Below the pieces are notes generated by a model that had not been told where the DNA came from, did not search any database, and was given only the letters and a program-made list of their open reading frames with translations. A DNA stretch of 64,000 nucleotides, taken from NCBI GenBank assembly GCA_037576195.1, contig CM075101.1, positions 40,238,001 through 40,302,000 on the forward strand. The letters are read 5' to 3'. The DNA comes from Phytoseiulus persimilis (lineage: Eukaryota > Arthropoda > Arachnida > Mesostigmata > Phytoseiidae). Each line of letters begins with the position of its first letter. Positions within the stretch are counted from its first letter, which is position 1. The translations under genes and the position numbers were made by a program. This document shows positions 38,233-49,179 of this stretch, one piece after another.

Positions 38233-41150
38233 CCCAGGCGGCGCAGGCTGAGGATAGAGGTAACCGAAAATGATGATTGCTGCTGATTCGCTTTACAACC
38301 CAGTGTCTCCAGCCATGAGGGCTCTAGCAGAATTCGGTATTGGTTGGAAAAATTTGTCAACGCAGTGCATTATACAATACGACAGAGCAGGGCACAGGCA
38401 GGCCATCACCACGAGGATTATTATACTACGACTATGCCCATGACCATACTCACGCTCGCATTCATATGAACGAGTATGACCTGAGTCCTCGGCCTCTACG
38501 GCAAATCGATAGTTTCGGATAAAGGACTCTGTTTCGCAAAAGTTACCAGACGTGGTCGTCAGGGGAAAAGGGTAGGGATAATAATAATGACATGGGCGGT
38601 GGGTCTGAAGGAAGAGGGAGGCTGGGAGGGATCGATATCACAATAACTGAATACGCTCACAATAGTTGCTCTCTGGAAAATGCCTCAAGTTCAATGCCGA
38701 TGCGATCACTAGCTCGGGAATTCTTCGAGAATCTCAAACAAACTTATCCTCGATTCTTACAATCACATAGATGGCCTTTGACGGCGAACCTGAGATCTCT
38801 ACAAGTGTTGCCTCGGTTGGATAACAGGAACGAGTAAAGAGGATCTGCTGTGTATAGGAGCGTTCCTATTCCAACCACAGCGATGAAACCATCCTAAGAA
38901 CCTGCATCTGTAAACGGTGATAGTAACCCTCTCTGGGTCGAAGACGTTAGCTGCATCACCTCGAGCAGAGAGAGCTATCCTGGCAGTTATCATTACTAGT
39001 CGTCTGTAGCGGCCTCCGTGTCGTTGTCCAAGAGTTCGAACCAGAAGAAGAGTTCGAAGTTGCGATACTCATCGGAAGACGAAACAAGGGAGTACCCTGA
39101 CAAATACAATGACAGAGGGAGGATGCTAGCGTCTCTCGTGACTCACAATTACGGGACAACGATGCTTACGGTTTGAGTCACAGACATTTGTGGTTACAAC
39201 TGAGAATTCTGACTGGGTTGGTTAGTTCAGATGTCCCAACCATGTCAATCATCAAAGCCATAGTTTTCTTTGCATTATTGTGACGATGCATGGTAGCGAC
39301 TACGATTCTGCAGTCCCAGACGAGCAGTACGCGCCTTTCCATCGATCACAAATGTTTTATATCCGAGGCGGAGCGACTTTCCAAAGATTCGTGCAGCTGC
39401 TCTTGAGTGCCCCACGGGTATATTGAAGCTCACACACAGATGCGTGGCGAGCCTCCATGAAGCCGGGGACTCTCTCCCAACCTTTTTTGTGAGGGTCAAG
39501 GAGTGCGTTCGACGCGTCCTGATTGATTTCTCAGTTGACCTCAAACACTAAATAATGATGATCTGAAATGGAGATCTCCAACGAGACCTCCAGAGAAATG
39601 GAGACGACTCGCGCGAGCGAACCCATATGCAACCGTATCACCTCTCTTTGGAATATAGTTTTCCTCACCTCAGGAGCTGCGCACTCCTTCATGGACTCCT
39701 CGAAATCTAACACATTCGTGACGGATCCCTCGATAGACAAGATGGCGAGGTTCGTCAACTTCGTCCGTGACATGGTGGATTGTAGATGATTCTTGATGAA
39801 TAGGGCCGGAGGCTTCATTCACTAACGTGTTTGAGCCAATCCCATGAAAAACTAGGTCTTTCCAGGAATATGTGTGACAGGCATGGGAAAGACAAAGTTT
39901 GGGAGAGGAAGTTTTCATGCGTGACCTCCTTTTCTCACAAAGCTCGCTTGCTGATGGGAGTCGCTCAAACCGGACCGTGCATGAAGTTTCTGTGAATCTT
40001 GCATCTCGCGTAATCTGAGCAGCACTGGGATTCGGTCTCGAATCTATGAAGCGCCGCCGTGAAAACTACGCGGACTCGGCGCGCCGGCGAATCCGTGGCG
40101 CGGCGCACAACCCTGATCAGGACCGAGAGCACAAAACAGCAAGAATCTCCCGGGAAGATCTCAATGAACCAGGCCGTGATAAATAACTGAATGACACCAG
40201 TGATCACTGTAGGAAGAGCTCTTGCCGTTCCCAAGGGAGCCGGAATGTTTCATGTGTAATATTGAGGCTCCCTGGAGTTATCAGCTCGTAATTTTCCATG
40301 AGACAGGTTGTCGTCCATCAGTGATTGCGATATCGATGTTGAGAGGATGACGGTCGTCAACGGCTCAGTGCTCGAAACTTGATTCAGCCAGCCCTCGCCG
40401 GTCCCCCGAGCTCTGAGACTCAGTCTTAAAGCGATGGTTGAAGTATATGACTTTCACTTCCGCACAAACGATAGCAGCGCTTCGTAAAATGGGGGAATGG
40501 GGGATAGATATCTTATTTTATCCCGGCTCTGGCGCTCCAGAGCCATACAACAGCCTCTCAATAGAATGAGTCAGATTCTACGAAGCTCTCGAGGAGAGTA
40601 TCGAAGCGGTGAAGAGATTCAGGATAAAATGGTGTTTGGAGCGACGCGGAGGTCACCAAGAGCAAATTACTACGCGACGAACCGTTCCCTCCTCCCTTGG
40701 AGCGCACCGACTTCTTAGCAGGGCTCGAGGTTGTTGGAAGTAATCGTGCGATATCATCAGTCTTTCCCACGAGATTTGAGTCCATACGACTCCTGGTCGA
40801 AAACAATGAGCTCCTCGAGCTCGCTCCTTTCTGAGCGTTGACTGTGCTGGAAGCTAGAGATGCTGCAGCAAGACTTCTCAGATTACTCCATTTGGATCGA
40901 TAGTGGCTCCAGCTCAATGAACGCACTCAACACGAGTGGTCTCAGGACCCAAGGAGAAAATGAACCAGGGACGTCGTCTGCGAGCCCTCGCCACAGGTTT
41001 CGGAGGAGACTCTTGTCTCTATCTAGGAAGAGTTCGACGATTTGAATCCCTGTTATGGGTGCGTGAGCCCATGTCATAACCAGAGCCAGTTCTGTATTTT
41101 GGGTACAACGTAGGTTCGACTGAACCGAATTGGAAGTTTTCACCATCGTA
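38233..41150. other. Region without a resolved gene
   Basis: Coding-like fragments occur mainly on the minus strand: 39965-40234 with a membrane-like run (VITGVIQLFITAWFIEIF), 40883-41146 and 40558-40926. They could belong to a membrane protein gene with several short exons, but I could not assemble a consistent model. One plus-strand frame (39568-39789) is an alternative. Confidence 0.3.
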
Positions 41151-41172
41151 CAGGGGCGGATCTGCGGGAGGC

Positions 41173-41195
41173 GGGGGGGGGGGGGGGGGGGGGGG
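41173..41195. repeat. Poly(G) tract, 23 bp
   Basis: An uninterrupted run of 23 G follows a CAGGGGCGGATCTGCGGG word at 41151 that resembles the end of some hAT elements. No partner terminus or target duplication was found, so only the homopolymer is annotated. Runs of this length are prone to assembly length error. Confidence 0.9.
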
Positions 41196-41754
41196 TTGAG
41201 AGAGGCTCACGAAAAATTCTGCCAGGCGAAGAATGTCGCGGCTCTGTTCTCACAGCTCAGGATGCTTCTCAGCTGAGAAGATTGATTCTTGCGACGATGG
41301 ATCGTCTCCAACACGAAATAAAGGGCCGTTTCAAACGTTTGACTGACTTAGACAACAAGGTCGGCTTCTAGCCAAATGTTCGAATTTCGCACAGTTTTAC
41401 AACGGGGATGTCGATGCTGGTGTCATGTTTAGGGAGACAATAGACTGCAGGATGTTGCTCAGCGTTCGAAATTATGGTATGGTATTTGATGACAAAGGTA
41501 AGGTTTAGGGTGTTCATGACGCATCTATCACCAATCTTCCCTTCATGCAGGAGCTTTTCAACAGATCAATGGTCTCGTTCTCCCAGTTTGCTACGGCTTG
41601 TGACGTTCGTAGCACGATTTAGGGGTCCCTCTCGGGACCCAGTCTGAGGTCTGTCCATCCATCAAGCAAGATCTCATAGGCTCGCATCAACTACGCCCCA
41701 GGTTCCTCACCAGCATTCCCAATTTCAAGCACGCGACCTTTCTCCGCCCTCTAA

Positions 41755-42910
41755 TCGGACCCTGGTTGAGCTCATCCTCTCGGCGAGCCAGGAGATGCGT
41801 GTCATGCGCATTGAGCCGCGAACGGTCCGCTCCGTCGTGGCTGAGGGCTTGACCGGAGTGCTCGACCTAGTCGCGGCTGACAACGACAAGGACGCCTGGG
41901 AATCGCTGCTGTCATTCCCATTCGTTGTTCTGCATCTGCCCGCGCGCTCTCCAACGTCTTCCTCGCTCCCAACCACGGTTAGGGCCAAGCTGTGTCTTGG
42001 CTTCGTTGCACCTCGAACATCCGCCGCCCCCTGCCGATTTGGTCATTCCCACTCCGCCATCCTCGGGGCGTTGACGCCTGTTGGCACCTCGAGTGCACCT
42101 CGGTTGAGGAATTGCTTCCAACTGTTTTCGTGGGGATCACCTCCTCCGAGTCGTGCGCAATATCGCGCCGGACCTCTTCCACCTCGATGAGCAGTCGTAC
42201 GAGAACCCTAGTTCGCTGTAGTTCGGATCTTATGTCCTCTCTTCATCGACTGGCATTCCGCCAGGGGATCCTCTCGGATCGGCTCTGTTCAGGCTCAGCA
42301 TCCGGAACCTTGTCGACTCAATCGAGGAACCCTCCAATGCCTGCCAGTACCTGAACGACGGGAGAGTGGGTGGACCGATCGAGACCCTGGCGCGAGACGT
42401 CCGGCGCGTCCTGGATTTGCATGGTATCAGCGGGCTTGATCCGTACCCGGCGAAGTGTGAACTGTTCCCGCCCGGAGTGGGAGACGACCACTCTCTGGTC
42501 ACATGCCCGACGACGAAAAGCGGCCTGACGGCCTCACGCTTATCCCTTTCTCTAAGGGGAGAGCCCTCGTCTGGAATGCAATGGTGACCGACTCTCTGAG
42601 CCCTTCCCTGGTCGATCCCGGTGCGTGCCGCGCAGGGTCCGCCGTTGCGAAGACGGAGGCGGCAAAAGTCAGCAAGTATGCCGCGCTGGCGAGCGGGTAT
42701 CACTTTTGTCCATTCGCATTTGAGACCATGGGTGGTCCCGGCTCCCACACCGCGAGCAACGGGAGACAAGAGGCTTGGACGCTTCTTGGTTCAGCGCCTG
42801 TCCTTGGATGTTCAGCGGGGCAGCGCGACATCGGTGTTGAGCACCATGAGTGGCTGGTTAGAGCCGAGTTGGCGAGGAACCCAGGATTCCCGACGCACAC
42901 TGAGGGCTAA
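41755..42910 (+). pseudogene. Decayed reverse-transcriptase retroelement fragment
   Basis: Broken reading frames together resemble an element common in invertebrate genomes. At 41795 there is a segment with VADNDKDAWESLLSFPF. Near 42250 comes GIPPGDPLGSALF, the reverse-transcriptase motif just before the catalytic box, then QYLNDGRVGGP, where the catalytic YLDD has become YLND, then PAKCELFPPGV. In another frame at 42503 comes RPDGLTLIPFSKGRALVWNA, then SPSLVDPGACRAGSA and YHFCPFAFETMGGPGS. Frame changes and a stop (ENPSSL*) show it is dead. The RPDG..VWN segment may be the remnant of a C-terminal nuclease-like domain; that and the exact class are inference. Neither terminus is clear. Confidence 0.7.
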
Positions 42911-43020
42911 TATTCGGGCTGAATGATGCAATATTTCCTGAGGCTATCGTAAAACACAGGTTTCGTCTTTCATCGAGTCGCTCCGACCAGGGGGGAATTA
43001 TGCTCATGTATCTGATTCGA

Positions 43021-43100
43021 TTCAGGCGTGGAACAGGACCGGAATAGCCGGTTCCAGCGCCGGCTCCAGAACCGGTCCTGAGGCCCGGTTCTGTTGCCCC
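43021..43100. repeat. G/C-rich palindromic remnant resembling a hAT end
   Basis: Nested CCGGTTCC/GGAACCGG-type words end in GTTGCCCCTA, which resembles the outer part and terminus of the foldback element at 35.5 kb. No left partner was found. A 10-bp match TTCTCCGCCC occurs next to it and again near 41740, but without a terminus there. Confidence 0.4.
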
Positions 43101-43976
43101 TATTCTCCGCCCATCACGGAGACGAGAGCGTATTCCCGAATTCCCGCGTGGGTATACAGCTTTGGCTTACAATAGTCGTCTGTATTGATCTCTATCGAAA
43201 CATTCTCCAGCGAAGAGAATGTCTCGTCGGATTACCGGGCTTTGATGACCCAGTAGAGAATGGCCGATTTTACCCTCCTCAACATTCATTGAAAACAATC
43301 GGAGGGAACCGAATTCGAGTCGTCATCGGAAATCTCTTCGCGGTGAGTGCCCTCGAAATAAAACTTTTGAGCATGAAGATGAACTAACTACGTAGTCGGA
43401 ATTGATGAACCACAGTCACAGTTCATGGCGAGAAAAAAATGTGGTGGGGGAGGGGGCGCATCCTGGCAGGTGTTGCCCGGGCGCCATGAAGGCAGGATCC
43501 ACCACAGCTACACTGTGCTCTGTTCTTTACACAACCGCGATATCCTGAGTGATTGTTGCAACAGGCGCTCCGCTCGTTTGAGGTTTCTAACTTCTTTCAT
43601 TGTATGGGAAGCCCTCGCAAAGTGCGGTGTCGCACAGTGCGGAAAAGACAGTACGGCTGTCCGAAGGGCTTCTTCTAAGGGTCTGTCTCTGCCATGTCCT
43701 GACGAATATGCTCGAGGAACTTATTCTTTTCAGGTTCTCAGCCTCCTTCCCTCGAGATTCGCATCGTGCGGCTCCCAGTGGTCCGGACCTGGAAACCGCG
43801 CGATGCGAGGACTTTCTGTACTATTTCTTTGGTTGGGATGATGGTACCCGAATTCTTGATCGGCTGGGTTTAACACTACTGATCGCCGATGGAATCAGAG
43901 AATGACGCACTGAGTTGAAAATTTCGTGACCCCTTTCCATGAAAGCCACAATACCGTTGAGGGTTTCTTCTCGGAT

Positions 43977-44011
43977 CGCAGATGAGCTTCTATCCGTTGA
44001 GCTCATCTGCG
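43977..44011. other. 12-bp perfect hairpin
   Basis: CGCAGATGAGCT (43977-43988) and AGCTCATCTGCG (44000-44011) are exact reverse complements around an 11-nt loop. It lies in the spacer downstream of the secreted-protein gene (which ends at 44540, minus strand). No flanking duplication identifies it as a transposon. Confidence 0.7.
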
Positions 44012-44286
44012 TTCCCGAGCTGGGTCAGACCTTCCCTCTGCGCTCCATCCCGTGATAGATGAAGATATGATGATTCTTCCGACGGGGGAGACGTCAGTTC
44101 AATCGCGATCTCAGACGCTGTGTACCCCAAGAATGGAGTCGGTTCGCTCTGAAACTTTCTCAGCAGAGCAGACCGGCAACACTCCAGCAACATGAGTCAT
44201 GAGATTTCTCTCTTCAGACATGGAGGTCCAGAATCGAATGTGAGGAAGGAAGCGTGTACTCCGAGAGCTGCATGAGTATGATACAT

Positions 44287-44292
44287 TTTATT
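44287..44292 (-). terminator. Candidate poly(A) signal for the secreted-protein gene
   Basis: TTTATT on the plus strand gives AATAAA on the minus strand, about 250 bp past the stop codon at 44540. Confidence 0.45.
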
Positions 44293-44539
44293 TATCTGTT
44301 TGCGAGCGATATGGTAGACTTCATGTCCCGAAACATTGCCTAGTGTTGTGCTTCATCGAGGCTTCAATGGATTGCTTCGGCAGGAAACGCGATTCGACGA
44401 GAAAACCGAGCTGAAGCTCCGCTTTTCGCAAGATGCATTCCGTGTCGAACCGCGGGTATGGAAGTTAGGGGCCAAGTTGACGACAGGGTGAGAGAAAATA
44501 CTTTCTCGCATGGAAATTGGAACGACAGCTTGAATGATA

Positions 44540-45454
44540 TCAGACAGCGTTTGACGGATCTTCTGTGGCCGCCTCTGAGCTGTTGCTGACGCTGCTGAAT
44601 CCCAGCATATCGTTCAAGATGCTAGGCTCGGCGTCGATCAAAGCTCTCACCCAGTCCGGATTGCGCACCGCCAAGGAAATAAGCTTTTTCGAGCTCGGCA
44701 GAAGCTCGATGTTTGGATGCTCCGCAAAGGTTTCCGGCTTTGGGATCAGGGATTGTATCATGCTCAAGATCATCTCGGGGCTGTCGTGAACTAGTGTCGG
44801 GAGCGGGTGCTTTCGTAGGAGCGGCAACAACTCTTCGATAGAAGTCTCGCATTTCATATTCTTAGGGTTCTCCTCAGTAGGCTTCGAGTCACTGACGGGC
44901 ATGTGTCCTGCAAGGTCCCCAACACCGATCGGCACCGATATTATCTTATCGTCGGGGACATTGGTGTCGAAATCCATTGAATGTTCAGGCACCGCCTTGA
45001 TCGCTTCCAGCACCTGTTGATTTTAGGAACTTAGAGTGAATGGGAGCTCTCGTTTTGGAACCAGAATATTTGTTCCAAAGTATTTGAAGTCGTATGCCAA
45101 TAGTGTGCTCGAAGTTACCCTTTTTGCCTCCAGCAGTTCAGCTTTCGTGCCAACGATCACGGGCATTGGAGCGATCTCTACGGGCATGCCCTTTGTTAAC
45201 TGACTCATCTTCGACCACATCGGAGAAATGAGCAAGTTTCTGCCAGAGTCTGCGAAAGTTTGAGATTATTCAGCATTCAGGAAGAAGAGAAGGGGAACGA
45301 GATATCGTATCCACAGAAAAGGTCTTCGAGAATACTCACTTTGTTGCGTACTCGGATTAGTCCAAAAACTGCCATCAGCCCCGTTAGAGGAGCCGCTGAA
45401 GGCATTCGCGGAAATCCCGCAAAGCAGGAGTACCGCGATCCCGGTGAAATCCAT
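44540..45454 (-). CDS. Secreted protein of unknown function (3 coding exons, 239 aa)
   Basis: Coding exons: 45454-45340, 45249-45119 and 45013-44540. The start ATG at 45454 opens a signal peptide, MDFTGIAVLLLCGISANAFS, with a likely cleavage near residue 18-20. Donor AACAAA|GTGAGT and acceptor CTTTCGCAG bound a 90-bp intron; AAAAGG|GTAACT and AAAATCAACAG bound a 105-bp intron; both junctions keep phase (1, then 0). A further 85-bp intron in the 5' UTR (45553-45469, GTGAGTAC..CTTCCAG) is likely. The mature protein is acidic and leucine/proline rich, with SIEELLPLLRKHPLPTL and a helical C-terminal region. One cysteine (MKCETS) is visible in the mature part. I recognise no family; it could be a salivary or other extracellular protein, but nothing shows that. 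Confidence 0.75.
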
Positions 45455-45559
45455 TCTCGTATAACTCTCTGGAAGAGGATGATATGAGCGTCTCCAGCCC
45501 GTCAGCCGTCAGATCGCGGAGAAGTAAATAACACGGAAAACTCTTGTACTCACAAACGT

Positions 45560-46072
45560 GAACTGGGATGATCCGAGCGAACTTTTGGCCAAGATCTGTT
45601 AACAGTCCAGTGTACTCTGAGACTTATGCTCGACGGCTTATGAGCGAACACGGGCCAAGCTCTCTTACTAACTGAGAGAGACCAGAAATAACCCAGACGC
45701 GCCATCAGACGGAACCGGTGGGCTCCAATTAAGGACCGTGAGTCTTGATTCCGCTACGAAACAGATAGAGGAGCCACTCTGAACCATCAAACTCGAGGGT
45801 GCTTCGAGGAATTGAGCACTCTGGAACGATGTTCTGAATCGTTCTGAACCACACACGGTTTCCGACCGCCGCGGTTTCTCATTCGCACCATAGCTGGAGG
45901 GGTTCGAGACTCCCACGAGGGGTTTTGAGGCACGCACAGCCCGGCGTCGGCGAAGTCGCCATATCCAGCCCGCGTGATGACTGGATTACTTTAACTCCAC
46001 TGCTGGTGGGGTAATCCCCTGCTGATAGTACTTTGCCAGCAACTCTCCAGATCTCGTCACTGAGAAGATGGG
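45560..46072. other. Probable promoter side of the secreted-protein gene, nothing else recognised
   Basis: The first exon of the minus-strand gene at 44540-45454 likely ends at 45554, so its promoter should lie here. No clear TATA box was found. The facing plus-strand candidate exons begin at about 46073, so the two would be divergently transcribed. Confidence 0.35.
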
Positions 46073-46431
46073 ATGGATCGAGCTTTGTCCAAAGTCCTCC
46101 GAAGTTCCTCTTCAGTCTTCGAGGCAGTTTATGGCGGAAGGAGCTGAATTGAGGAGTCGAAATCTGTGTCAGAAGTAGTTACTGTGTGAAGTAGGCTCTT
46201 TCCGCTGCCCACGAGCTGCGCCTCTTCGCGAAAGAGACTGAAGCGGCCAGCATACCTGTGGTTTGGCGGTTAAGACAGATGAAACATCAAAGACAAACTA
46301 ACTTGCGTTCATTCACGCTCTTGAGCCAGGAGCTTGAGGAGAGAGACCTTATTCTCAACGAGAGCTCAGACGCTCTCTGGGATGCGCTCAGTGACCCCAA
46401 GAAGGCACCCCCGATTAAAGTGTTGAAGTGA
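46073..46431 (+). CDS. Candidate short-exon gene, about 96 aa, unknown function
   Basis: The frame 46195-46431 is open for 78 codons plus stop and reads strongly like protein: AHELRLFAKETEAASIPVVW, later SFTLLSQELEERDLILNESS, ending PPIKVLK. It follows an in-frame TAG at 46192-46194 that doubles as a possible acceptor (GTGAAGTAG). A possible first exon 46073-46126 starts MDRALSKVLRSSSSVFEA and joins in phase over a 68-bp intron, but its donor (GTTTAT) is weak. The basic, serine-rich start would suit a mitochondrial targeting signal, which is speculative. The stop may be bypassed by the nearby GTGAAG if the gene continues. Confidence 0.4.
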
Positions 46432-46505
46432 AGTGCGAGAAAGTACTCCCCCGTAATCACGACATGCTACACGGAGCTTTGTTTGCAGAAAGGAGCGGCG
46501 GATGA

Positions 46506-46702
46506 GGGGAGTTGGGAGCCGATCTCCCTCTCTACATTTTCTCGACCCGCGAGAACCACGAAATTGCCGGGTACATGGTGGAAACTAGAGAAACGAAAAA
46601 CAACGGAGATACCTTCGATGTAAGATCGCGTCGTAACCTCCATGAATGGCGATGTTGATGATTCTGACCACTCTCTAGGATGAAATACTCCTGAGAGTTT
46701 AG
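46506..46702 (+). CDS. Candidate terminal exon pair, unknown function
   Basis: The frame containing LPLYIFSTRENHEIAGYMVE runs to TTC GAT|GTAAGA at 46620. A 59-bp intron ends ACCACTCTCTAG, and the next exon (46679-46702) continues in phase as DEILLRV and stops. An in-frame TGA at 46503-46505 means an acceptor must lie just after it. Another frame is also open here and ends near the same donor. This may be the 3' part of the 46073-46431 gene, but phases at that link were not resolved. Confidence 0.35.
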
Positions 46703-48319
46703 AATTCGCCCCTCATTAGGGGTATCCCCCCATGAATCAGGCCGGGGGACATCTTCATGATCGAAAGTTCTCTGAATATGGGCATCGAATTTCGCGGCGT
46801 CTTTTTCGAAATCCTCGATTTGCAGCTGGCGCCGAAAAGAGCGCCACGCAGATCTCTCTCTCAGGTGGAGACGATCCTATGAGCTGAACTTTTTACATCC
46901 ACCTTCGCTGGATCCCTTCGTTCGACTGCTATTTCGACTCCTCTGCTCGCATTACAGGGAGGGGGGGAAACTCCGAACGGACGTTCGCTGATTGCGGAAC
47001 AGAGTTTCATCATTGGAGAATGTTCTCATCGTACATAGGAATCGTAGTTCGTATGGGCATTTCGAAATGCGTATCTCTGCTCCTTCCAGCGCGTATCGCT
47101 ATTGTTTCGGCGCATATTGGCATGCATAAGTCCAATTTTTCCGGTGCATCGAGACACGAACTCTGCTGATCAAACAGCCAGTTCTCTGAAATGTTTTCGA
47201 GTGTTGATTCTCACGCTGCGGATTCGGGACACTTCCTCCTGACGCGAATCTGTGAGATTGTCGACGAATGACGGCTCGATGTGACACTTGGAAGAGTTCC
47301 GACCAACCTATGCTGAATAACTGGAACGCAGAAGCTCGAGGATGGAATGGCTAGCGAGGTAGCTGGCGCAGCTGACACCACCATTAAGAAGGAACACTTT
47401 CCACGACTCTCGGAGTCGATGGCAGCATGGTTTCCGACGCTTGTAGCATTCCAATTTTGGGGGAGTCCACGAAACGGGCGTCCATAGTCAACTGACATGA
47501 ACTTCTGATGCCACTGAGGAATATGGAGGAAACCTTCAATACACAAAGATTCCTGAATTGAATGATCTGACTCCATTGGAGATTCAACGAAAGATCCGTC
47601 GGTAGTTGTCTCTGCGCCGAACTGCTGAGTTGAAAGAAGAGTTGAGATCTCGATTTGAACACGGTACGTTGAATCGGGGTAACTGTCGGTTCCATCGACG
47701 AGAAATTTCGGAACTAAGATCCCCGAGTTAACGTCGACGAAGAAAAGGAGCTAGCGTCAATCTATTCCGTGGTGGCTTCCATCGAGCTAACTTCAAGCTT
47801 CCGAATGCCCGTCAACTCCGGAACAGCTGAGCTCACGATTGCTGGAATAGTATGGACGACTTGCGAATGAGAGGAGGGTCTGATTCTCCAAACTAGAATA
47901 ATTTCGTTGGGAACACGATCGGGTGGTTCCGATACAACAACAAGGTCTAAGACTCAACTGCAATTAGCGTGTATTCGGTAAGATCCTACAATGCAGAAAA
48001 AGTTTCACAACGAGTTCGTTCAGCTGATATTGGATTGGATTTATTCCGTTCTCACTTGTACATATCTGTTCCCTCTCATTTCAGGGGTGAATTGTTTCGT
48101 ACTCACAGATCACGACGGAAGCCTAGCGCTTCGACCTAGAATACCCTTGCGTTGAGGCTTGAGACGTAATGAATCGAGATCGAAAACATTCGCGAATGGG
48201 GCAGACGAGATCGTATGATTTTCCACGAGTTGATAGTGAGAACACGAACAGTCGAGGCGATCGCTGACCTTTGACTTCGATGTCTGAGACGTGCTTCAAT
48301 AACAGTAGAGACAGTCATT
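46703..48319. other. Intergenic, with a possible poly(A) signal for the zinc-finger gene
   Basis: AATAAA on the minus strand (TTTATT at 48040-48045) lies about 275 bp past the zinc-finger stop codon. Minus-strand frames at 47211-47695 are open but show no domain. Nothing else was recognised. Confidence 0.4.
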
Positions 48320-49102
48320 TCACTTTTTCGTGTGTCGGAGGTAGTGCTTCCTGAGATCCAGTTCATAAATGAACCTCAGAGGGCATTTCTCACATGGATG
48401 GGTTGGTGGTCCGTCATGCAGTCTCAAATGACGCGTCAAGTCATTGCTCTGAATGAATGCTTTGTTGCATTTGGTACACACGTAAGGTTTTTCACCGGTA
48501 TGGATTCTTTCGTGCGATTTGAGATTGCTCTTGTCGGCGAATCCGCGCCCGCAGTGCTGGCACGGGAAAGGTTTTTTACCAGCGTGAATACGAGCGTGCA
48601 AAGTCAGGGATGTTTTGGAGGCGTAGGCCTGCTTACATAAACGGCAACGGAAGGGCTTCTCTCCCGTGTGCGTTCTAACGTGCCGAGTTAGGTGAGTTTT
48701 CTGAGAAAACGCCTCGTTGCACTCGGAGCAGACGAAGGGTCTTTCCCCGGTGTGCAGCCTCCGGTGCGTTGATAGATTACCCCGTTGGGTGAATTTAGCT
48801 CCGCAGTCGGAGCAGACGAATGGCCTCTCTCCGGTGTGAGTGCGGCTGTGCCGCAGCAGGCTCTGCTTGTCAGAGAACCTTTTCGAGCAAACGCTGCATT
48901 TCGAAAACCTTCGTCGGCTACCAGTGCCCGATCGTGCCTTCGTAGTTTTTTTCTGTCCAATAACAGGAAGGCGCCCTTTGTGCGATATGGAGGCTTTGTC
49001 AGCGTCGGCGCGATCGTGTGGAGGATTCGTTTCTTCCCGAAAATTCCCGTGCCGACATTTGTTTAAAACGCACTTTCCGCAAGTGACGGACGAAATTTTC
49101 AT
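48320..49102 (-). CDS. C2H2 zinc-finger protein, seven fingers
   Basis: A probable nuclear DNA-binding protein. From the first ATG (49102) the frame gives 260 residues: a cysteine-containing start (CGKCVLNKC), a basic linker, then seven consecutive C2H2 fingers from about residue 69 to 257. They begin [102 protein letters not shown] and [17 protein letters not shown]. Linkers are classical TGERPF/TGEKPF/TGEKPY, except AGKKPF between fingers 4 and 5 and a divergent one before finger 7. The frame extends upstream to a TAA near 49170 with no ATG, so an upstream exon joined near there is possible. No BTB or KRAB domain is seen. The orthologue is not identifiable. Confidence 0.9.
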   Translation of the reverse strand: MKISSVTCGKCVLNKCRHGNFREETNPPHDRADADKASISHKGRLPVIGQKKTTKARSGTGSRRRFSKCSVCSKRFSDKQSLLRHSRTHTGERPFVCSDCGAKFTQRGNLSTHRRLHTGERPFVCSECNEAFSQKTHLTRHVRTHTGEKPFRCRLCKQAYASKTSLTLHARIHAGKKPFPCQHCGRGFADKSNLKSHERIHTGEKPYVCTKCNKAFIQSNDLTRHLRLHDGPPTHPCEKCPLRFIYELDLRKHYLRHTKK

Positions 49103-49179
49103 GACAGCGCACCGACGTTCCAGTGTACGCGATTCAGATGTTACAGCTTGATTCAATGGTACTGCCTGGAGCTTTTACG

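Noticed and set aside
41739-43113. TTCTCCGCCC repeated on both sides of the reverse-transcriptase relic, as a target duplication
   Set aside because: The right copy follows a plausible hAT end (GTTGCCCCTA), but the left copy is not followed by any matching terminus, so it is not a convincing insertion.
49103-49156. Zinc-finger start 18 codons upstream of the ATG
   Set aside because: The codon at 49156 is TTG, not ATG; the frame stays open to a TAA near 49170, which fits an exon boundary or 5' UTR better than a start there.
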